A DNA stretch of 64,000 nt from Tubulanus polymorphus. Taxonomy: Eukaryota; Nemertea; Palaeonemertea; Tubulaniformes; Tubulanidae. The DNA is taken from assembly GCF_964204645.1 (NCBI RefSeq), contig NC_134026.1:7316001-7380000 (forward strand), given 5' to 3'. Positions 57,401 to 64,000 of this stretch are shown here, piece by piece. The first letter of the stretch is position 1. Each line of letters starts with the position of its first letter. The position numbers were made by a program, and so were the translations under genes. The notes under the pieces were generated by a model. The model was given only the letters and a program-made list of their open reading frames with translations. It was not told the DNA's origin and made no database searches.

Positions 57401-60400
57401 AGGAGTGTGATGGTAGGTTGAGGAGTGTGATGGTAGGTTGAGAGTTGTGAGGGTAGGTTGAGGAGTGTGATGGTAGGTTGAGAGTTGTGAGGGTAGGTTG
57501 AGGAGTGTGATGGTAGGTTGAGAGTTGTGAGGGTAGGTTGAGAATTGTGAGGGTAGGTTGATGAGTGTGAGGGGAGGTTGAGGGGTGTAATGGTAGGTCG
57601 AGGGGTTTAATTTAACCTACCTGTACCCATACATGGTCCACATAGCAGCTTTCTGGGCGTAACTTATAGACATCAAATCTAACTGTGAATGTTGACAATT
57701 TAGAATATCGCTTTTCATCAGAAATTCAAAAACGCTGTAACAAAAATGAACAAATTAATAAGGAATTAAAGTGTTTGTAATGTGAATATGAACTGGTTGA
57801 GTATTCAATACCGGTACCTGGAGGGTGGAACACAATTAGTGGCGCTGTGTTTAGCAAATGCTTGAATTCCTAATGACGTCAAATACTAGAAAACATTACA
57901 AATACAGGACAGCAATTAGATGGGTTTATCTAAAAATGTTGAAATGGAAGAAAATGGAGAGGGGGATGGGAGGGGAGAGAAGACAGGAGGGAGAAAAGGG
58001 AGAGCTAAGGTGGGAATGGGGAGGGTGAGAGGGAATAGAAAAGAGGGAGATGTTTGAAAGAAAGGGAAGGAGTCAGAATAGAGGAGAGAGTGTGGAATGT
58101 GAGATAGATACTGTAGATAGATTTGAACTAACCGGTAAGTGTAATTCATTAGATTTAGTGACAGCTCTTTCTAATAGATTCGCGGTGTTTAAAGTGTTCT
58201 GTTCTCCTAAACGATGCAACCAACCCTGAAACACACACACGGTACACACAAATCATACACGGCGGTATACATACATCACGTTTATACGACGGTCAGTCCT
58301 ATTACTTACGAGAGCGTGCTGTAAACAGATATTATCGTTATATTCCTGAGCGATACTGATCGCTTCCTGAAGAGCTGCCAGTGATTCCTCTCTGAAAAAT
58401 ATCAATATCATTCCGACACTATAACTCTGCATGTCAACTCGTATCCTTCATATAAAAGCGATTAAATCATTCCCAATTCAGAACCACAGTGAAAGCACAC
58501 GATACATATTGTAGTCTATGTAGTCTATGACATTGTATAAAAGCTTTGCTCCCAATATCAGAATTTTGATAATAAAGAAATGAACATTAATGGTAAAATA
58601 AGGGTCCTGGGCGAATACAGCCAGTTGTAAATGAGGTTGTATCCAAAATTTGCCAAACTTAACTGTGCTACTCTGACACTTAGATTCTTGGTGAGGGGGC
58701 GAGTTGCACAGTGAAGGATTCCATTTAAGAACTCAGTCAATGTATAAGATCTCATGATTGTACTTAAGTATCAGACCACTTTCAGACTATCGATCATTTA
58801 ACTCAGCCGCAAGATCCTAAATGGGAGGGATATGGAACGGTACCTGTGTCCGAACTTGAAATGAAGGGCAGCGATATTGAGTATCGCGTAACGATAAGCC
58901 TTCATCGGTTCATCTTCTTTATTCGCTGAATTATTCGTCGTTGATTTATTTGAATTATTGCCATCTTTATTCGCTGAGGAGTTCATCGCGTTCGAGTTGT
59001 TTGTTATTGATAGCCGATCGAAGTAATGATATAAACTGTGCATCGCCGTACAATATTCATTCACGTGTAGATTATTCAAATAACTCAAATAATGCTACAA
59101 TTAGAAATAACTACAATTTATCAGTTCCAAATGTGATGAAACAACTGAAGGGATACCGTAAAACTATTGGCCGAAAACGCACAACATGAAGAAAGATGGT
59201 ATTTGACGTTTGAAAATGGCTCATAGAATTGAGGCAAAACATCAAATACTATCTTTAGTTTTTTGCATGTCTTGAGTTTTTTTTTCAATGGGATTAGACA
59301 GTACTTGTCTATTGAAACCAAAGTAAGAGCTAGGTTTACAGTCCAGGATCGAGTCCCACAGTTTTTCGGTAAGATTTCACTGAGAACCTTAGTGTCAGTG
59401 ACCCCTGACTGGTTGCACGGTGGTTCATACGAGCTCTTAGTACACGCAGTCTTCAGAGCGCCAGGAACAGGCCACTCTCAGGACAAGGTGAAGGTATGAT
59501 TTGACTCAAAATTACACATGTAGTTCATTTTAAATGTTGGAGTCAAAATTTCTACAGACTATGGAACTGGATCTAGTTTTAACTTAAGCTTAGCCTCAGG
59601 TTTCAACAGTTATACAATCGACCAATACAATTACTACATGATGAAAAATCTAATTGCTCGCCTCATTTACTCATAGTCCATGAAAAATTTTCAATTTCTT
59701 CTCAAGGATAGTTTTGTTGGTATACTCACCAGTTCAGCGAGATCGGGATTAGTTTTTAATAGGTCCATTATTTTCTCCTGTAGTTGCGGAGGGCTGAGGG
59801 CAGCGGAATCATTGTGCTGTAATAACGATGCCTGAAATGTTCAGTTTATAATTAGTTATTAGAAACGCTTGATTTACATAGTTTAGAAACTCCGTGAATA
59901 CTGAACTGTGTTGAATTGAACCTATAAGGTATCGATTGTTAACTATGGGCTGTTTGTACCTGTTGGGCTATGAAGAATTCCGCCTGCCTATGAGAATGAG
60001 TCCCAGTTTCAAGTGTATTACACCTATAAATAAAACGTTGAACTGGCACTGGGTCCTAAACTGTGGAACCACATGCTGGAGGGGGGAAATTACCCCTTCA
60101 ATCTCAGAATACCTGGTACGTTTAATTGAAACCGGTATGACATAAATACGTACGGTGGTTTTGTGTGTTTGTGATGAACACTTGAATCTAAGACGTCATC
60201 AGTATCGGTTAAATCCATCAATGAAGTCTCATCTTGTTTTAAACAGTTCTGCTGCTGCTGCTGTGGCTGCTGCTGTTTCCATTGTTTATAATAATGTTGA
60301 TAAGATCTGTAGAGTTGAGTCAATTGATTGAATGATAATTTCTCAAATGCTAATAACATTCTGCGTATAAATAAACCTGCAAATATAAATACTCAATCTA

Positions 60401-63400
60401 TCATAATAAGCCCGGTCGGAGTGGACAATTTTTTGATTTGAAAGTGATATCTGAGTTAGATAATACAGTAGACTCTGCTCGAGTCAGAACTCTTGACTTG
60501 AGAGTGATTGAACAAATATCCTAGTCGATTAGAGTCCGCTGCGTGGAATCCTCCTCACTGGCCCCCAGTCTGCTACATACCTACGACACTAGCTTTATTT
60601 GCCGCTGTTAAAGTTGGAGTTTGACCGATTAATTGCTTCGGTAAATCATGAAAGAAATCCATCAAACATTTTACACTTCCGTTACACAAATCTTCCAATC
60701 TGAATTACAAAAACAGCAGAAAGAATATTAGAACAGTGGACCTTCACCATTTATAATGAATTCTTGTACCACGAATATTGATATTTAATTTAGTAACATT
60801 TATATCTTACACAATAATAATCTTGCGCAAAGTCTGAGTCTATTGTTCCAGATTTGTGAGAATTGATTTTCTGTTCGCTGTTTACAATAAATCTAACAAA
60901 TGAATCGTAGTGAGGACTTAATATTTCTATATTAAATTTAAGACAATTTTCTTGAACGCAAGTCCAGAACACTCTCAGACTGTCAGTTGACTTACAGACA
61001 GTCACAACACTCTCCGTCAGTATCTGCACGAATCATGAATTCAACTCAGATTCAAGTCGGTCGACCTTATAACAGTTACATCGTTCTCATGTCTGTGGTG
61101 AACAGGTCTGGAATCTACCGTACAGTGTCACTGGTCATTTTGCATGTATTTTTCCTATTAGGAGTCTTCGGAAATTCAGCTACTTTCCTGATAATGATAA
61201 GTCATCGATTCCGCAGTTTATCTTACGCTAACTATCTTATCGTCTTGTCAGTCTGTGATTTCACTTTCTGCATCAATTGTACATTGATGCCTGTTTTACA
61301 GTTTGTTCTCTTCCAGGTTAAAGATGGTCCTATATTCATCATGAATTCACTGATCAGTTGTAAAATCAATGAATTTGTGACTGCAGTTGCATGCAACAAT
61401 AGTTCGTGGTTAATCGTAGCAATATCCCTAGAACGTGCGGCAGTTGTGCTCTTCCCGTTCACATCTCGTTTGATATGTACACCCAGATTCGCCAGATTTG
61501 TTATACTGATAATATCCGCAGTGAATGTCCTGTTTCTATATCTCACACCTGGTTTGTCGATATATTTTTCCAACCAGTTTTTCGGATGTTTCTATGAATT
61601 ATTCGACCAAATGACGTTTTTTGTGTTATCTGTCATCCATGTTTACGTGCTGCCTTTAACTTTGATTCTAACATCAAATTTTCTTATAATAGTTCAGTTA
61701 TTCAGAGGTTCAAAAATGGTTTCGTCTGATCAGAAAACTACGAAATCAAAACGTACAACAATAATGCTTGTAACTGTTTCACTGGTATTTGCAATTTTCA
61801 CACTTCCAACCACCATTACTTCATTGTCACCAATCTCATCGGAACAGAGATATTTTCTATATGACATAGTTGTTCAGTTTCTGGCTGGCAACTATGTGGT
61901 AAATTTCTACATATATCTTTTACTGGGGCGAGAAATTCGTGAATATTTCTGTATGAAAATCCGCTGTAGGAATTCAGTCAAATAACCATTGATTTGATTC
62001 ACTTTATCTAACTTTACCCGACACAAACAGAAAACTAAAAAATCAAAACGTACAACAATAATGCTTGTAACAGTTTCACTCGCATTCGCAATATTTACAC
62101 TTCCATCCACTATTACAATCTCAGAGTTTCTATACGATATATCCACACAGTATCAAAAGTGTAACTATGTAGTAACTGGGAGAGAAATTTGTGATTATTT
62201 CTGTATGAAAATCATCTGTAGGAATTCAGTCACAAATAAACATGTTTGACTACATAGGCCTACAGCTTTTTCGAATCAATATTCTTGTTATTAATTCCCT
62301 TAAATACGAAATCTTTGGAGGAAAATTGCCCTAATTCGGAATTGATTAAGAACTGCCCGGACAATAAGAAACAGTTGTAATCAGAGAATGACAGCGGGTT
62401 TTGTTAGTGAGTAGTCACCACCACAACTGACCAGACTAACTTAAATGATAGGATAGTCACCTCACCTGACTGGTCACCACAGTTAAAAGGTCATATAGTT
62501 CCACAGATATGCGAACAGAAAAGTCAACTCTACAAAATCTGCAAGGCACGGCTAGTAATCTTGTGTTTTGATCAGTACCCTCACCCTCAGTGATAAACAG
62601 TAGCTTATAGGAAATGTAGTGAAATCACAAAGTTGGCTTAAATAGTTCTATGGTTAGACCAGAGGCCAAGATTCAAATCTCAGTGATAAAAGATAGGCCT
62701 AAGGCTCAGCTAAGGTTAGGGTTGAAAGAGACGAGATTGATGGGGCTATTATTGAAGTTATGGATATTTAAACATTTTCTTAAAAATGAATTCAAGTGCT
62801 CCAGGGCCCATTTCTACAGATGTGGGTTTAGTTTAAATATGGACTATAAAACAATCTAAGTCTATAAATCGTTTTAGAGGCCATGGTTCAAATGAACTCG
62901 GGGTTAGGCCTAGTACCGTAAAACAGTATTTGAGCATGTTCTAAATGTCTCTTACCTCGATAGAAACAGTTTGTACATTTTCACATTCATGATTTTCTCC
63001 AATGTTGACAGCAATTCAGAAAGTTCGATATCACCAGACTGAGACAACAATAAAACATCATATCAGTACATTACCATAGAAACATTTCATCATATCAGAA
63101 AATATGCCTTTTCTAATTTTTGGGGTCAAAAACATAATGCCCCAAGGGTAAGGCCCAGAAAACCCTGTTCCTCAGAGAACTCTTTGAATTTCGACAAGAC
63201 TTTCTGCGACTTACTTGTATTAGTGAAAGTAACGTAACCATGAAGTCTCTCATTTCTTTCTCTGACAGATAGATGGTGCTATTGAAATCGTCCGATAGAA
63301 CCGTAGAACTCATTGAGTTACGTATTACGCAATACTCCTGAATACACAGTAACAACGATACTTTATGAGCGGTGACATTCTCCTTTAACTTAGCGCAATG

Positions 63401-63430
63401 ACCCAACATAAAAAACTGATCGTAAGACAT
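54478..63430 (-). CDS. ANAPC5: Anaphase-promoting complex subunit 5, 18 coding exons
   Basis: Exons: 63430-63215, 63038-62956, 60699-60581, 60376-60154, 59987-59960, 59831-59730, 59094-58844, 58391-58310, 58225-58133, 57885-57818, 57734-57621, 57308-57185, 56770-56574, 56463-56335, 56054-55907, 55749-55587, 54980-54886 and 54594-54478. Phases agree throughout; 783 residues against 755 in human. APC5 is a TPR-rich scaffold of the APC/C ubiquitin ligase platform in mitosis (family knowledge). Matching blocks: KASVVG/LFIRRMLLAFEKLSFNQL, QAEFFIAQQ (from a 28-nt microexon), HYLSYLNNLHV, ALQEAISIAQEYND, PWMLCEQIVIFDRAMHHGKF and ARVFHDLGFTAERNKCALQF at the C-terminus. Insertions are polyglutamine (exon 4) and an N/S/K-rich loop (exon 7). 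Intron 2 is over 2.2 kb and hosts a GPCR on the other strand. Confidence 0.95.
56092..56133. repeat. Duplicated 3' splice site and start of ANAPC5 exon 15
   Basis: A stretch of about 41 bp (ACTCAGCATAGATCAGAGTC...) repeats, with 2 differences, the exon-15 start plus its acceptor at 56032-56073, 60 bp further upstream in the transcript. It leaves a second intact polypyrimidine-AG. Confidence 0.8.
56855..57018. mobile_element. MITE with 31-bp perfect terminal inverted repeats
   Basis: TTAAACGCTCCCCGACCAGA plus TGTTTTTAGGA is mirrored exactly at the right end (TCCTAAAAACATC...GCGTTTAA). An inner pair, TGAATTTTTATAGCACCT / AGGTGCTATAAAAATTCA, is also perfect. 164 bp in ANAPC5 intron 12. Confidence 0.9.
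57342..57605. repeat. 20-bp minisatellite
   Basis: About 13 head-to-tail units of GTGAGGGTAGGTTGAGGAGT with a regular 20-bp period, in ANAPC5 intron 11. Confidence 0.95.
60987..61985 (+). CDS. Class A (rhodopsin-like) orphan GPCR, nested in ANAPC5 intron 2
   Basis: Intronless, 332 residues with seven hydrophobic segments. Family marks: GNSATFLIM in TM1 (N63), LSVCDF in TM2 (D91), the disulfide Cys pair C125 and C201, ERAAVV (149-154) where DRY is usual, a basic third loop KTTKSKRTT, and NFYIY (306-310) at the NPxxY position. The lack of Pro there and the weak TM6 motif (FTLP without CWxP) are typical of fast-evolving peptide or chemosensory receptors. Met17 (61035, MNSTQIQVG) has an NST sequon right after it and may be the true start; the first 16 residues lack similarity in the decayed copy. 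Ligand unknown. Transcribed opposite to ANAPC5. Confidence 0.85.
   Translation: MTYRQSQHSPSVSARIMNSTQIQVGRPYNSYIVLMSVVNRSGIYRTVSLVILHVFFLLGVFGNSATFLIMISHRFRSLSYANYLIVLSVCDFTFCINCTLMPVLQFVLFQVKDGPIFIMNSLISCKINEFVTAVACNNSSWLIVAISLERAAVVLFPFTSRLICTPRFARFVILIISAVNVLFLYLTPGLSIYFSNQFFGCFYELFDQMTFFVLSVIHVYVLPLTLILTSNFLIIVQLFRGSKMVSSDQKTTKSKRTTIMLVTVSLVFAIFTLPTTITSLSPISSEQRYFLYDIVVQFLAGNYVVNFYIYLLLGREIREYFCMKIRCRNSVK
62027..62249 (+). pseudogene. Truncated tandem copy of the GPCR 3' end
   Basis: Repeats 61733-61985 (AAATCAAAACGTACAACAATAATGCTTG onward in the same frame) but lacks the TM6-TM7 loop and about 7 residues of TM7 including NFYIY, then runs on to NSVTNKHV. It has no TM1-TM5. It stays open for 62 codons but cannot make a receptor. 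Confidence 0.85.
62250..62955. other. Remainder of ANAPC5 intron 2
   Basis: Contains 62373-62450, a match to 53022-53115 near the decayed GPCR. The short open frame at 62650-62859 is not supported. Confidence 0.4.
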
Positions 63431-63433
63431 GAC

Positions 63434-63445
63434 TCAAAACTTCAT
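63434..63445 (-). promoter_or_regulatory. Upstream mini-ORF (3 codons) before the ANAPC5 start
   Basis: The exon begins at 63445 after TTTTTCAG, and its first bases are ATGAAGTTTTGA: start, Lys, Phe, stop. It lies 3 bases before and in frame with the main ATG at 63430. Its presence fixes 63430 as the coding start and may lower translation. Confidence 0.55.
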
Positions 63446-63866
63446 CTGAAAAACACAACAAACATCGTGCTCAAATAGCGGGTAAAATATCTAAATAAAG
63501 TAGGGCATTCGGTTTATCACACGTACGGAAGTCTGCGAGAATCACGATATTTCAAGTTGAATCAGCAAATCATTTCTCAATTTAGGTCTGAATTAATATT
63601 TCAAAAATATGAATAAAATTTCATTTATTCCCCACTCCACGCGACCTTCAGATGGGATTCCCTAATATACAGGATTGAGCTGCTGGATTTCAATCTTAGA
63701 CAAATCCGCTTACTTAAGTTCCCGATTAAATTCACGCCATACTTTATCTCTATAACAGCCTTTTCTCCATTTGATGGCGCGTGATATATGCCTCATCACA
63801 TATCGTCTAACTACTACATGAAACGTTAAGTCCGGCAGGTTTGGTCCGGTATTTAGTGTGCGCGGA
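63446..63866. promoter_or_regulatory. Probable bidirectional promoter region
   Basis: Only about 420 bp separates the first seen ANAPC5 coding exon (minus) from a plus-strand start. It must hold the non-coding ANAPC5 first exon and both start sites. No TATA box that I trust. Confidence 0.4.
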
Positions 63867-64000
63867 ATGAAAATGGCGACGCCTTCAAAGAGAAAGCGCC
63901 AGATTCGAGATGATTCTAGCTACGAGAATTTAAACAACTTCCAGATTCTAAAACAATTGGGAAATAAACAACAGTCGAAGCGCATTAAATTGGATTTAAA
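63867..64000 (+). CDS. 5' end of an unidentified gene
   Basis: ATG at 63867 and a better-context in-frame ATG at 63873 (AAAATGGCG) open a frame that runs off the window. About 44 residues are visible: ATPSKRKRQIRDDSSYEN then NLNNFQILKQLGNK and a basic KRIKLDL. KRKR looks like a nuclear localisation signal. Family not recognised. Head-to-head with ANAPC5. Confidence 0.6.
   Translation, partial: MKMATPSKRKRQIRDDSSYENLNNFQILKQLGNKQQSKRIKLDL

Noticed and set aside
57342-57605. Regular 20-bp repeats considered as a CRISPR-like array
   Set aside because: Units are head-to-tail with no unique spacers, in an animal intron.
59121-59499. Overlapping frames on both strands in ANAPC5 intron 6
   Set aside because: Sit in an intron between well-supported exons 6 and 7 with no family match.

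Overview
The window reads as nuclear DNA of an invertebrate animal. It is AT-rich, has short GT-AG introns, many small inverted-repeat transposons, a non-LTR retrotransposon, and orthologues of animal genes. Gene content and many short introns make a spiralian (mollusc, annelid or brachiopod-like) my guess; this is inference, and no species marker was seen. There is no operon, CRISPR array or prokaryotic system.

Layout. 3-146 (+) is the 3' end of an unidentified gene. 7.5-9.3 kb (-) is the first coding exon of a voltage-gated K+ channel with a very long repeat-bearing N-terminus. 10.7-12.7 kb (-) is an intronless otopetrin-type proton channel. 14.5-17.3 kb (-) is a four-exon type I membrane protein with PPxY-like motifs in its tail. 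18.3-21.1 kb (-) is a 5'-truncated LINE with a fully open reverse transcriptase ORF. 25.4-30.5 kb holds a local duplication with two short membrane-protein genes (-), each with one nonsense codon in a different exon. 30.9-32.6 kb (+) is MPG (3-methyladenine DNA glycosylase, 2 exons). 33.0-33.6 kb (-) is FCF1 (pre-rRNA endonuclease). 34.6-43.5 kb (-) is a Spinster (SPNS) transporter with 10 common coding exons and two candidate alternative last exons. 47.1-52.6 kb (-) is a shootin-1 homologue (14 coding exons). 54.5-63.4 kb (-) is ANAPC5 (18 coding exons), with a class A GPCR gene (+) and a broken partial copy of it nested in its second intron. A decayed GPCR copy lies at 53.6-54.2 kb. A plus-strand gene starts at about 63.87 kb, head-to-head with ANAPC5.

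Exon models were built by hand from GT/AG sites, reading-phase agreement at every junction and family similarity from memory. Phases close exactly for MPG (276 aa), SPNS (541 or 519 aa), shootin (505 aa), ANAPC5 (783 aa) and the PPxY protein (241 aa).

The genes are mostly unrelated housekeeping and membrane functions that share a neighbourhood, not a pathway. The most unusual items are the decapeptide-repeat N-terminus of the K+ channel, the alternative SPNS tails with different candidate sorting motifs, the duplicated membrane-protein pair with complementary stops, the GPCR copies in and beside ANAPC5, and several families of TIR and foldback elements.
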